From Dendrophyllia cribrosa (taxonomy: Eukaryota > Cnidaria > Anthozoa > Scleractinia > Dendrophylliidae): 64,000 bases of DNA. Shown here in pieces: positions 49,995-59,879 of the stretch. The stretch spans positions 14,838,754 to 14,902,753 of the forward strand of contig JAJLRJ010000010.1 of NCBI GenBank assembly GCA_024195265.1. Direction: 5' to 3'. The notes beneath the pieces were generated by a model, which had not been told where the DNA came from, ran no database searches, and saw only the letters and a program-made list of their open reading frames with translations. A program made the position numbers and the translations under genes. Position 1 is the first letter of the stretch; each line of letters starts with the position of its first letter.

Positions 49995-50980
49995 CAGTTG
50001 AAAGTTTTATTCAAATATCTACTAGTTTAGTCTCAAGAGCAAAACGCGTCAAATTATCGCATCAAGGAAACTGTCGGCCACGCAAATTTGTTCAGCATCT
50101 GGCGAATTTCTCGTTCGACCAAATGTGGTCAAGTTTTCTAAATATTTCCCAAAAGCCACTAATAAGACAAAGAAACAGTCTATGAAATGTTTCTTACAAA
50201 GTAAATGGACATTAAAAAATGTGACTTTCTTTACCGTAGTTTTCCAGGAATGCTTGAAAATTCTTAGAAAAGTCTGCCGCTTCGAGTATAAATTCTGAAA
50301 GAAGATATGTCCTCACTTGTGACAAATTCCATCGCTTTCAGCTCTCAAACCACCACTACAAAGGAATAAAAATCTTCTAAATGACTTTTTCTTTCGATTT
50401 CGAAGTCTTAAAAGGCGTGCTTTCATTCCGGTTATGAAATATGAACATCTGCAAAATGGAAGCGTGGAGTTCACGAGCGGCCATATTTGTTAGAAATCTG
50501 ATAGTCTTCTCTGAGTGAACATTCGGGGACATTCGAAGCTATCCTCGACAAACGTTGAACAACCGACGAGGTTCCGAGAAAAAAAAGGAGCTAAGATCGG
50601 GGAATATCGGATCGAAATCGGCAGAGTTCGCTGTGGGCTCGGATTCTGCTGTTACTTACACTCACTCAGACGGACAACATAGTAGCTTAAGATTTTATTC
50701 CTGAAAGCTCGTCTTTTTCCACTGAAGCGGCTTCTGAGTATCCCTTTAATTAGTATCCCTGTTTTGAGTAGCAAACCGCGAAATATTCAGGGACATAACA
50801 CCTTTAATTTAAACGGTTTTCTCCGCTTAGTAAATTCACAGCAAAACATCGAAGTGTTTTCCCAGCTGACGTGACATTCGGCCGTGTAACCGCGAAAAAC
50901 AAAGCCTCGCTTTGGTTTCAAAATTGCTAAGATCCGAAAGTTGCATGACGTTGTACGCGCATGTTTTGCGACGTCATATG
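49995..50980. repeat. Dispersed repeat, copy B
   Basis: Collinear with 36890-38060 without the foldback. The best block is AAGATTTTATTCCTGAAAGC through GGGATACT-type sequence near 50691-50795. Confidence 0.65.
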
Positions 50981-51576
50981 CATCTCCTCGGCTGAACGAC
51001 CTTTAAAGCACTGCATGGTCTCCTTTTTCTTTCCGTCATAAAATATTTACCCACTGGAAAGAACTTTATTTTGTCAAGTTATGACGATTGATGACAGTGG
51101 ATGACAATGGATAAAAATCGCAAGTAATCGGCATTGCATTTTTCGTGTGGCCGATACCAATCGATATTAATTAACCCTCGGACGTACAAGGGGAGTGGAA
51201 GGCTTTTCTCCGTTTTTTTTTTTTGTGTGTGTGTGTTTTTCAATAGCATTCATTGTTAGCATATGCCGTCTTCAGTAGCTGTTCGTTTATCCTTAAGGCC
51301 TATTTTAGTAGAGTTTGAAGAGAATCGGTTGCTATGGTAACAAGATATGACGTCATAAGTAGCATACGGTGAAGCCATTTTAAAATAAAAATGCGTGTTT
51401 TTCGCCTTTTTTCTCGTTTAAGATGACGTCCCTGAACCGCGGCAGTCCCATAACCCATAATATTGACCTTATCTTGTCGGGCACGTCACAGGCGTTTTTG
51501 TTTGGGAATGAATGCAAAATTATAGGACCCCGAGACTCCAGCCAAAGCCCTACGGAAACGGGACAAGACAACAACA
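50981..51576. other. No gene recognised; X-box/CRE pair inside
   Basis: Contains (TG)n near 51225-51236 and the X-box/CRE pair listed separately. Confidence 0.4.
51328..51355. promoter_or_regulatory. X-box-like palindrome plus CRE motif (second site)
   Basis: GTTGCTATGGTAAC, 6 bases, then TGACGTCA, identical in layout to 27577-27604. The immediate flank (GAATCG upstream) is also shared, so the two are copies of one repeat. Confidence 0.5.
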
Positions 51577-52004
51577 GTGCTTCCACCTTCCACCGCCCAC
51601 ACTTAAGCACTGTTAGATCTAAGAATTTCCACTCATTAGGCCTAGGGAGTTCCCATTATTAGACCTAACATATTCACACTCAACATAGGTTAATCGCCCA
51701 CGGCAGCCCCCTTCGGCCCCTCCGTTCGCTCCCTCCCTCATCCTCGTACCTCGTTGAGTGTGAATATGTTAGGTCTAATAATGGGAACTCCCTAGGCCTA
51801 ATGAGTGGAAATTCTTAGATCTAACAGTGCTTAAGTGTGGGCGGTGGAAGGTGGAAGCACTGTTAGATCTAAGAATTTCCACTCATTAGGCCTAGGGAGT
51901 TCCCATTATTAGACCTAACATATTCACACTCAACATAGGTTAATCGCCCACGGCAGCCCCCTTCGGCCCCTCCGTTCGCTCCCTCCCTCATCCTCGTACC
52001 TCGT
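51577..52004. repeat. Direct-inverted-direct triplication next to the PLE fragment
   Basis: 51607-51754 and 51857-52004 are direct copies of 148 bases each. 51755-51860 is the inverted copy of about 51577-51682. Copies look essentially identical, so the event is recent or maintained by conversion. Confidence 0.85.
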
Positions 52005-52288
52005 CTTCACTCGGTCGCAAAAAGATATACATTGGCGAAACAGGGAGAAGACTGGGCGACCGTTTTCGTGAACATCTCCGAGACGTTGAAAAAAATGACA
52101 AAGACGCATCCAAACCAGTCGCGCGCCATTTTAATCTTACTAACCATTCTAAACAACACATGACAATCTGCGGCCTTTCCCTACACCAGGGTAACACAGA
52201 AAGCCGTAAAAACCTAGAACAAAAAATCATCTTTCAAATCGGCACTCTCAAACCCCACGGAATCAACGAACGCTTTTCATTCAACTAA
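52005..52288 (+). pseudogene. Penelope-like element GIY-YIG endonuclease, C-terminal fragment
   Basis: An open fragment encodes KKIYIGETGRRLGDRFREHL (GIY-YIG core), then ARHFNLTNHSKQHM and an end near LKPHGINERFSFN with a stop at 52286-52288. It is a different PLE lineage from the one at 24771-27460 and on the opposite strand. The RT and N-terminus are absent; the fragment begins at the border of the triplicated repeat. Confidence 0.85.
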
Positions 52289-52378
52289 TCTACATTTGTT
52301 TTTCACGTCACCAAATTTCCACCAATAGCGTAGCTCCACCGCTTACTATATAAAACCACACACTACCCACAATTCCTT

Positions 52379-52427
52379 GATTCGCTCCGACGAAGGGCTA
52401 GCGCTCGAAACGTCAGCTATTTGAATC
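52379..52427 (+). ncRNA. Hammerhead-like fold in the PLE 3' end
   Basis: CCGACGA (against CUGANGA), a 4-pair stem GGGC/GCUC with loop UAGC, then CGAAACGUC. Flanking GAUUC-CU and AG-GAAUC can form a stem I. Stem III is absent, and position 2 of the core differs, so activity is doubtful. It lies in the PLE 3' untranslated end. Confidence 0.4.
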
Positions 52428-52856
52428 TTTTTACGGTGGTCAATTTACCTTATCGACTCAGTCGATAAAACTAAATTTGCATGAGTGTAAGTCACGTTCA
52501 AGATAACATCCACTCGGGTTGTCGAAATGTCTCCAACAGATGTTCTCCTCAGCATTTACACTCACCTGGATAATCACTCTATACAAATTGCTTATACTCC
52601 TTTGGTGTGAAACATTAACTAACTGTTCTGTACTATAATAATATATACATTATATCAGAAAAATTGCACACAGTATACTGGCAAATGTGTATTTTATACT
52701 AGTCTTATTTCAATATTGTAATGGTATCACTGATAAAATGATTGAAAATCAGTTATTTAGTAGATAGAGAACTTTAAAAAAAATATATATTTTTGTCCCT
52801 GAATCTTTCAAATAAAACATATGTATTTCACAACCTGGTGTACTATATTTCTCAAA
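52428..52856. other. No gene recognised
   Basis: AT-rich; the 3' flank of the minus-strand gene at 52857. Confidence 0.4.
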
Positions 52857-53555
52857 TCATTGATTCATGAGATTTTGCAAGGTTGAATCAACTACAAAAT
52901 CTTCAGCCGTATACCGCTGAATATAAAATGTTACAGTGACTTTCTGGCTCTTAAGATTGTAATCAAACAAAAATGGAGTACTGTTGCTGACAACCACAGC
53001 TGACCTGCCTTTGTACAAATATTCCACTTTTCCTTTTAAACCTGACTTGCGACTGAAATGTCTCTTTCTGAGGACATCCTGCCCCTCAAACCGAGAGGGA
53101 GAAAATACCTTTTCCACCGTTTCCATTCCGGATAGTGTGGAAGTGATCCTCGACCTTTTGTCATCAAATTTCACTTCCCCACCGTAACCTCTAAACAAGA
53201 TTGTAATGTGGCGAAAAATTGGCCAGGGGATAAATAAAATCACAGGACTTGCCAGTGAGGTTGCCTTTGAATGACTTAGCTTGGTAGCGATTTGTTTTCC
53301 AACCTCAAGCAGATAGCTGTCCACCAAAGGACCAGACAGCTCCAGTTTGTTGCCACAAACCTCTTCGAGTCCACTGTTCATGTTGCCCATGCCATAGTTT
53401 GGTCGTCGTCTGGCTCGCCTGACAGCTTTTATCCATTCCCGCTCAAAAGAGAATTTCATTTCAACTTCATTTGTATTCTAAAATTTCTTTCCCCTATCTG
53501 TGATGTCTGTTTGCCCTTTTAAATCGAATACAATATCGCTCAAGTTAGCCGCCAT
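52857..53555 (-). pseudogene. Unrecognised protein gene with one in-frame stop
   Basis: A frame starting at ATG 53555 in an AAAGATGGCGGC context runs 25 codons to a TAG, then stays open, including an ATG at 53459, for 200 more codons to the stop at 52857-52859. Without the TAG it would be about 232 residues. It is intronless. Features: basic VRRARRRPNYG near the start of the long part; a hydrophobic SPVILFIPWPIFRHITILF near the middle; basic patches after it (RKRHFSRKSGLKGK). I do not recognise the family. It could be a retrocopy, an element protein or a gene with a sequencing error; use of the downstream ATG would bypass the stop. Confidence 0.4.
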
Positions 53556-53739
53556 CTTTGTTTTTACCTCATTATGAGCCCGCGCTTTCAAAAATGGTAA
53601 TTACAGCTGATAATTATGAGCCCGCGCTTCCGGGAGGAAAATGCATAGCAACGAATCACCGTGCTTACGTGAAGTATTTAGCTTTCCCGCCGATCGGGGG
53701 CACGTGACCAGTCCTCGTGTGCGCGGCCATGTTGTTTAT
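53556..53739. other. Putative 5' flank of the 52857-53555 gene
   Basis: ATTATGAGCCCGCGCTT occurs twice (about 53571 and 53614), forming a short direct repeat upstream of the ATGGCGGC start. Confidence 0.4.
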
Positions 53740-54480
53740 CAAGTAGTTCTGTTCTTGGTTCAATACAGTTGATGTTTTGGTATCTGAGTGCCTGTTTACT
53801 TATCGTTACTTGGTGTCAGAAGTCCATCGAAGTAGTAGGGTAAAAACGCACCTGGGCCACTTCCAATTAACCCTAAATTTCACACAATTTTCAACATTTT
53901 TCTTTCCTCAATCATCAGCTAAAAATCAGCAATTCTAATCAATTCCATCTAGTGTTTTATTTAACATAACTTAACCTTTTCTGTTCAGTTCCAGCAACTT
54001 CCTAATTTGTTGAATTTGGGGGGAACGATTTTTGTGATTTTTCTGTGAAATTTGGGGTTAATTGAAAGTGGCCCAGGTGCGTTTTTACCCTACTACTCAT
54101 CGAACCCAGGCGCCAAGAGCACCGACATTTTGTGAGAGAAGCCGCTAGATTTATGACGGAAACAAGCAACGAACAGCGACCTTCGACATCCACCAGTTCA
54201 ATGACAAATTTTCAAATTCCTCCCCCTGAAATTCTCGAGCTCAGCGATGGCTCCACGGCTTCCAACTGGCAAACTTGGGTCTCTGCCTGGAAGAATTATA
54301 CGTTGGCTACAAAGTTGGATAAAGAGGAAGACGAACGCCAAGTAGCGACACATTGGCGGTCATCGGGAAAGAAGCAAACAAGGTGTTTCGTACTTTCACT
54401 TGGGCCTCGGAAGGCGATGAGAAGAAGATTGCGCCCGTTTTAAAGAAGTTCGAGGATTACTGCATTCCCAGAGAAAACAC
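53740..54480 (+). pseudogene. Gypsy-type LTR end and gag N-terminus, truncated
   Basis: TTACTTGGTGTCAGAAGT near 53807-53824 resembles an LTR border with primer-binding site. After the inserted miniature element, a gag-like frame starts at ATG 54153. It reads SNWQTWVSAWKNYTLATKLD, then in another frame VFRTFTWASEGDEKK and FEDYCIPREN, typical of the Gypsy gag N-terminus (the element at 33085-35138 has the equivalent TYCVPRKN). It ends at the heptanucleotide array at 54481. Confidence 0.7.
53835..54093. mobile_element. Miniature element, GTAGGGTAAAAACGCACCTG ends, TA target
   Basis: Arms of about 45 bases are near-perfect inverted copies: GTAGGGTAAAAACGCACC on the left, GGTGCGTTTTTACCCTAC on the right. 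TA flanks both ends (53833-53834 and 54094-54095), as with Tc1/mariner-type elements. It interrupts the Gypsy leader between the primer site and gag. Confidence 0.85.
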
Positions 54481-54537
54481 GATTTACGATTTACGATTTA
54501 CGATTTACGATTTACGATTTACGATTTACGATTTAAT
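54481..54537. repeat. Heptanucleotide microsatellite (ATTTACG)n
   Basis: About eight copies; it is the border between the Gypsy fragment and the phospholipase-like fragment. Confidence 0.9.
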
Positions 54538-55525
54538 TAGCTAAAAATGGTAGAAGAATGTATTGGTGTACTTGTGCATCTTGTGGTATTAACAAATATC
54601 GGTTTGTTGCTAATGAAGGTGGAACAAAGAAAGAAACAAAACCAAAAACAATAAAACCAAAAACAACATCGAGAAACTAAATCAGCCCTCAGAAGGTGGG
54701 GGTATTGGTGAATTAGCATTAACAGGATTTATTCATGCTATTCCTTGGTTATGGCCCTGTCACACTATTGCGTATCGTATTGGCGTATGCCAGCGTATGA
54801 AAAATATCACTCATACGCTGGTATACGCTGTCATACGCTAGGGGTACGTTAGGCATAGGTTGTATACGTTTGAAGCACGGTCGCATACAGTGGCATACGC
54901 TGGCATACGGCGAGGCAGAAAAATTTTTTTAAGCATGCTTAAAAACTTTGTGCGTATTCGGACGTATGGTTTATACGCTAAGCATACGCTAGGCATACGC
55001 TGAATACGCGAGAGTTACGCTAGAGGTACATTACTCATAGGTCAAGTACGCTGGTCATTTTGTGCGTATGAAAATTATTTTATGAATTTTCATACGCAAC
55101 TCATACGTTTCTCTCATACGCAATAGTGTGACAGGGCCTTTAGGTAAAAAAAGCAGTTGAAATGACCCGATATGGTGCTTCTGAAGCAATGAGAAACAAA
55201 AATTTACAGAAAAAAGCAATTAATTATGGATTAAATAAATTGACTCCAATGATACAAAATGTTGGTAGTGAAGCATTAGATGAATTATCAACAAACATTC
55301 GACCAAATATAAAATATAAAACAGATAGAAAAGATTTAGATAGGAGCGAAGCGACTGGAGGAGCGATTGATATTCATAAAATGATTGGAAAATTACCAAA
55401 ACCAAAAGGTGGTTGGACTCCAGGAAATTACAGGAGAAGTTTCAGAGTGGTACGATAAACCATACAATAAAGTGGATGAAATTTCTGCTTATCATGACAT
55501 TTGTTATGTAATTAACCTTATGTAA
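54538..55525 (+). pseudogene. Polinton/adintovirus-type phospholipase-like protein, MITE-split
   Basis: Before the inserted element the frame encodes a zinc-ribbon half WCTCASCGINKYRFV (about 54560-54605) and, in another frame, GELALTGFIHAIPWLW. After it (55141 on): MTRYGASEAMRNKNLQKKA, then LPKPKGGWTPGNY. A frameshift near 55430 leads into EWYDKPYNKVDEISAYHDIC, where YHDIC (His-Asp) corresponds to the catalytic pair of parvovirus-like phospholipase A2 domains. Proteins with a CxxC ribbon followed by this domain occur in Polintons and adintoviruses, probably as minor virion proteins. The DNA is clearly more AT-rich than its neighbours. Two frameshifts and an insertion disable it. Confidence 0.65.
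54753..55138. mobile_element. Miniature element rich in CATACGC motifs, GGCCCTGTCACACTATTGCG ends
   Basis: The 23-base ends are perfect inverted repeats. The interior holds about fifteen ATACGC or GCGTAT motifs in both orientations. It sits inside the phospholipase-like gene. No clear target duplication. Confidence 0.85.
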
Positions 55526-56060
55526 TTAAGGTAATTAAGGTAATCAAATGGATTAACATTTTTATTTTTATTTTTTATTTTATTTTTTAATTTTTATTTT
55601 TAAATATTGAAAGAATTGTATTACTCTTTTTCTTCTTTTTACCTTTTTTATTAGTATATTCTATTTATTAATAATATAATGGTGAATTTAATGCTTGTGC
55701 ATTTTCAACACCAATTGTTTCTTCAAGGTGATTATAACAAAGATCCATTAGCGTTTCTATTAGTAGGGTCAGAGAGAGGTCAGATTTTGCTGATTTTATC
55801 TAAATAGAAATCTTTCGGTTTGGTTATACAAGAGTATGGAAGAGCACGATCAGATAGCATGAATTTTGGGTTTTGTTCTATTTTGGAATAATGAATCATT
55901 GCTATTGCGGTTTGATTATGCAATAGTATGCAAACTAAACTAAAGTTTAGCTAACTAAACTAAAGTTCATCATTTTGTGCACATGTACAAGTTTTTATTT
56001 GGTGCAATTCACTCTACAATTGCATTCGTTTACAAGTATACTAAAATTTTGTTGCTGTGA
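55526..56060. other. AT-rich spacer, no gene recognised
   Basis: (TTTTTA)-type low-complexity sequence at 55557-55610; GGTCAGA and CTAAAGTT short repeats near 55768 and 55938. Confidence 0.4.
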
Positions 56061-56065
56061 ATTGA

Positions 56066-56590
56066 ATGACAAAGCAAGCATTTTAAGAAGTGAGAGACTT
56101 GGAGGAGAGGGGAAGATTGTGCAAATCGATGAAAGCAAGTTTGGTAAGAGAAAATATCATCGTGGACATCATGTAGAAGGACAATGGGAATTCGGCGGAA
56201 TAGAGGAAGAGAGTAGGAAATGTTTTCTGGTGGCAATTGAGAAAATTAAGAGACGAAGCAAAACTGCTGCCTATTATTCAGAAATGGGTCGAACCAGGAA
56301 CTATCATTGTATCTGACTGTTGGAAAGATTATTGTAATCTGGAGAAACATGGTTATGTTCACAGAACAGTTAATCACTCCAAAGAATTTGTCAACAAAGA
56401 TGGCAACAATACTAACAAAATTGAAGTTCACTGGAAATAAGCCAAATGCAAACTACGTACCTAGATTGGAGTAAGAAAACAATTTTTCTCTACGTATTTG
56501 GCAGAGTTCATTTGAAGATACATGCACAGAAATGAAGACTTGTTTAAAGTTTTTTTGAATGATGTGAAAAAGATGTACTTCTTAATTACC
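56066..56590 (+). pseudogene. Merlin / ISXO2-like DDE transposase remnant
   Basis: Frame one encodes VQIDESKFGKRKYHRGHHVE (first catalytic Asp) to SRKCFLVAIEK. A frameshift near 56240 moves to PGTIIVSDCWKDYCNLEKHG (second Asp) and FVNKDGNNTNKIEVHW (Glu). A TAA follows where a codon for Q is expected, and the last part, STYLAEFI-RYMHRNEDLF, is readable after another stop. The DDE triad is visible. The N-terminus is short, and terminal inverted repeats were not found. Confidence 0.85.
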
Positions 56591-56837
56591 ACATTAAGAG
56601 GAAACTGGTGCATGAGAATCATTCGCGTTTCGTGTTTTCGTTCAGTATTGTTTATAGAAAATAATAAGAGGTCATGTGAACACTAATTTTAAAAGTGAAA
56701 ACGGTTTTGTTAATGAAAAAATTTTTTTTAATTTCTTCTGACACGCTTAAAGAACGAGATATATATGCATATATTGCGCAGCCAGAGCTCGCTCCGCTCC
56801 GCACCGCAGGGTTTGTTTTCAATAAGTTAGGTAAAGT
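56591..56837. other. No gene recognised
   Basis: Contains a GCTCGCTCCGCTCCGC patch near 56788 that recurs at 58679, on the other side of the foldback. Confidence 0.4.
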
Positions 56838-58634
56838 TTAAGGTGGTTCGATACAGTTTTCTGGAGACCATACCAACATTTCGCAATCGGCTTTTAAGTG
56901 GCCTTCTCCAAGTCAGATCAACGTGAAATTTTCACCACTAACTGGTTTTGAATTGAAGTTTGGCAAGATATATTTTCTGGTAAAATCGATATTACCATGA
57001 CAACGATAAACAAGAAACTTAGAAATCAGTAAAAGTGAAATTTAGCGCGTTTAAGATTTCGCATTGAAAATCCCACATAGGCATCTTAAAATATGGTATA
57101 TTGCATATATATTTTGCAAGAATAAAAAAAATCTGTATGTTTGAATTCAAATAAATCGCAATAACATTTCAAACCTTACTATTTGTGTACTGGTATTAAA
57201 TTGATCGAGAGATTAACACTGGTTTTGTGAAATTACTTAATGATAATGTCAAAAAGTAGCGTGATGTTATGTTTGTAAACCTTGAAAGTTTTGTTTACTT
57301 TCTCTTTTGCGATCTTGAGAACTACCATTTTTCCCAACATCGCATCATGTGCAATTTTTGGGTAATTTTCGATTTTAATGGCTTTTGCAAAAATATGAGA
57401 AACGGCTCGATGGATTTTTTTAAAACATTCACTGTGCATACTTACCGATGTGCAAAATATTATCTGAAAGTTTCATTGGTATTGATTCACTGGAACGCCT
57501 TTAAATTTAAAGATGAAGACGACGTACGAACCGGCCGAAAAAATGGCGTTACAAATTTATTTTTTTAAGTTATGCTTAATAATGATTTCAAATCAATGCG
57601 CACTGCATTCCTCCGTGATTTACACTTTCGTTGTGATCTGCTTTGCATCTATTATTATCGATATTCGAGCATGATTGTACCTTATTACTCTCCTTGCTAC
57701 CTTCCAGATTCCCTTAAGTCTCTTTTTAGGATTATTTTGAGCAATAAATGCCCTTTTGCGTTTTGAAAACGTTTTTACAGCAGGCGTTTTGAACGCAAAA
57801 GAAAACAGATGCAAAGAAATTTGCATCAACGAGCGTACATTGCAATGTTTCAATCACGGAAGAATGTAGTGCGCATTGATTTGAAATCATTACTGAGAAT
57901 AACTTAAAAAGGTAAATTTATAACGCCATTTTTTCGGCCGGTTCGTACGTCGTCTTCATCTTTAAATTTAAAGGCGTTCCAGTGAATCAATGCCAATGAA
58001 ACTTTCAGATCATATTTTGCACATCGGTAAGCATGCACAGTGAATGTTTTATAAAAATCCATCGAGCCGTTTCTCAGATTTTTGCAAAAGCCATTAAAAT
58101 CGAAAATTACACAAAAATTGCACATGATGCGATGTTAGGAAAAAAGGTAGTTCTCAAGATGGCAAAAGAGAAAGTAAACAAAACTTTCAAGGTTTACAAA
58201 CATAACATCAAGCTACTTTTTGACATTATCATTAAGTAATTTCACAAAACCAGTGTTAATCTCTCGATCAATTTAATACCAGTACACAAATAGTAAGGTT
58301 TGGAATGTTATTGCGATTTATTTGAATTCAAACATACAGATTTTTTTTATTCTTGCAAAATACATATGCCATATACCATATTTTAAGATGCCTATGTGGG
58401 ATTTTCAATGCGAAATCTTAAACGCGCTAAATTTCACTTTTACTGATTTCTAAGTTTCTTGTTTATCGTTGTCATGGTAATATCGATTTTACCAGAAAAT
58501 ATATCTTGCCAAACTTCAATTCAAAACCAGTTAGTGGTGAAAATTTCACGTTGATCTGACTTGGAGAAGACCGCTTAAAAGCCGATTGAAAAATGTTGGT
58601 ATGGTCTCCAGAAAACTGTATCGAACCACCTTAA
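56838..58634. mobile_element. 1.8 kb foldback element bounded by TTAA (copy 2)
   Basis: Ends TTAA/GGTGGTTCGATACAG and the complement followed by TTAA (58631-58634). Arms of roughly 650-700 bases pair at high identity, with the centre near 57600-57860. The outer 10 bases match the foldback at 2767-4487 (GGTGGYTCGA), so both belong to one family. The paired open frames at 57233-57439 and 58033-58239, and 57269-57568 and 57904-58125, are mirror images created by the palindrome. Confidence 0.85.
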
Positions 58635-58859
58635 TATTGCGCTACATTTGGCGATATTTATGTTTTGTATGTATTGCGTCGCTCCGCTCCGCCCCGCCAG
58701 GGTTTGTTTACAAGTTAGTTGAAGTTTGATATTGCGCTACATTTGGCGATATTTTTGTTTTGTAAGAATCGGTTTTTCTTATTTTCTTTTAATCAGTCGC
58801 GATCGATCCGAGAATGGCGTGACATACGAGCGGAGTCGTTTTTACAGCAATTTGTATAA

Positions 58860-59032
58860 TTATAAAATGTGCTTGTGACTGCGGACTGCGGACCGCGGTA
58901 GCTGCAGTTTAACGTTTGTGACTGCGAACCGCGGTAGTTAGATGTGATGAGGAATATTTAACTGCGGACTGCAGACTGCGGACTGCGGACCGCGGTAGCA
59001 GCAATTTAACGTTTGTGACTGCGGACCCCCCC
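58860..59032. repeat. Minisatellite of GACTGCG units with CCGCGGTAG
   Basis: Repeated GTGACTGCGGACTGCGGACC blocks alternate with GTAGCTGCAGTTTAACGTTT-like sequence in two to three higher-order copies. Confidence 0.85.
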
Positions 59033-59425
59033 GGGGGGGGGGGGGGGGGGTACTCCCATATATGAGCTATATAGGTATGTGCCGCTGTGAAGGGTATGGT
59101 TTTTAGGCAGTTTAGTCTGGGATAGGGTATAGTAATCAGAGAATTTTGGTCTAGAATAGGGTATCATTTTCCGCAAAACTGATCAGTTACGTGAAGAATT
59201 TAGTCTAGACACGGTTTATTGGCAAATGGCATTTAAAACTCGGTACGGCGGGAAGTACGACATTTTTACTGACCCCTGGTAACTAATAACAAAGAAAGCG
59301 TTCAAAAATTTGGTCTAGGATAGGATAGGGTTTTTCGGTGTTTAATCTAGAATAGGGTTGCAAAATGCAGCTAAGACGGTCTAGAATAAGACAAGGGTCT
59401 CAGAGTCCCGGCGGCACACCCCCGC
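59033..59425. repeat. Interspersed element of TCTAGAATAGGGTA motifs between poly-G and poly-C ends
   Basis: Starts with a C/G homopolymer hairpin and GTACTCCCATATATGAGCTATA, ends with CACACCCCCGCCC. The motif GTCTAGAATAGGGT or a variant occurs at least seven times. I recall the same sequence as a common repeat in coral genomes. Confidence 0.7.
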
Positions 59426-59772
59426 CCAAAACTTTGTAACAACACGACCCAATGGACGTTTTTCCTCCACCAAGTGAAAATTTAGCCTTCCTGGTACCCG
59501 GTGAATATTTTGATTTTACCCGGCTATTCTTTTGCTTCCCTGATGCGACTTTTACATACCCAGCGTATTTCTTTTAATGTATTTGTTTGTTTGAAAAAGG
59601 AAAAACAGCAACATCGACAAAAAAGAATCAGAAACCGATTGTAAAAAAAAAAACAGAAAAAGAAAAAGAACACTGCAGAGCGGAATGGACCGTAAATATA
59701 AATGGCGGGAAACCCTGACATTTTTTAACCAATAGGATGTCGAATTGTAAACACGTGACACCAACGAGTCAA

Positions 59773-59874
59773 AGATGGCGGACACCAGCTCTGAGAAGGA
59801 TAGCTCTTCGTCCTTGTCTGATTTTTCGGACAATAGTAGTACCGACTATGGATGTCACATCCGAAAACGATACT
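59773..59874 (+). CDS. Possible first exon or gene start (ATGGCGGAC context)
   Basis: CAAAGATGGCGGACACC is a strong start context. The frame encodes a Ser/Asp-rich leader (MADTSSEKDSSSSLSDFSD) of 33 codons and then stops. Such acidic leaders occur at the starts of several coral element-associated and host proteins. No splice donor was convincingly placed. It may be a dead gene start. Confidence 0.25.
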
Positions 59875-59879
59875 GACAC

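Noticed and set aside
57233..58239. Mirror-image ORFs of 68-99 codons
   Set aside because: Produced by the arms of the second foldback; no domain and no start context.
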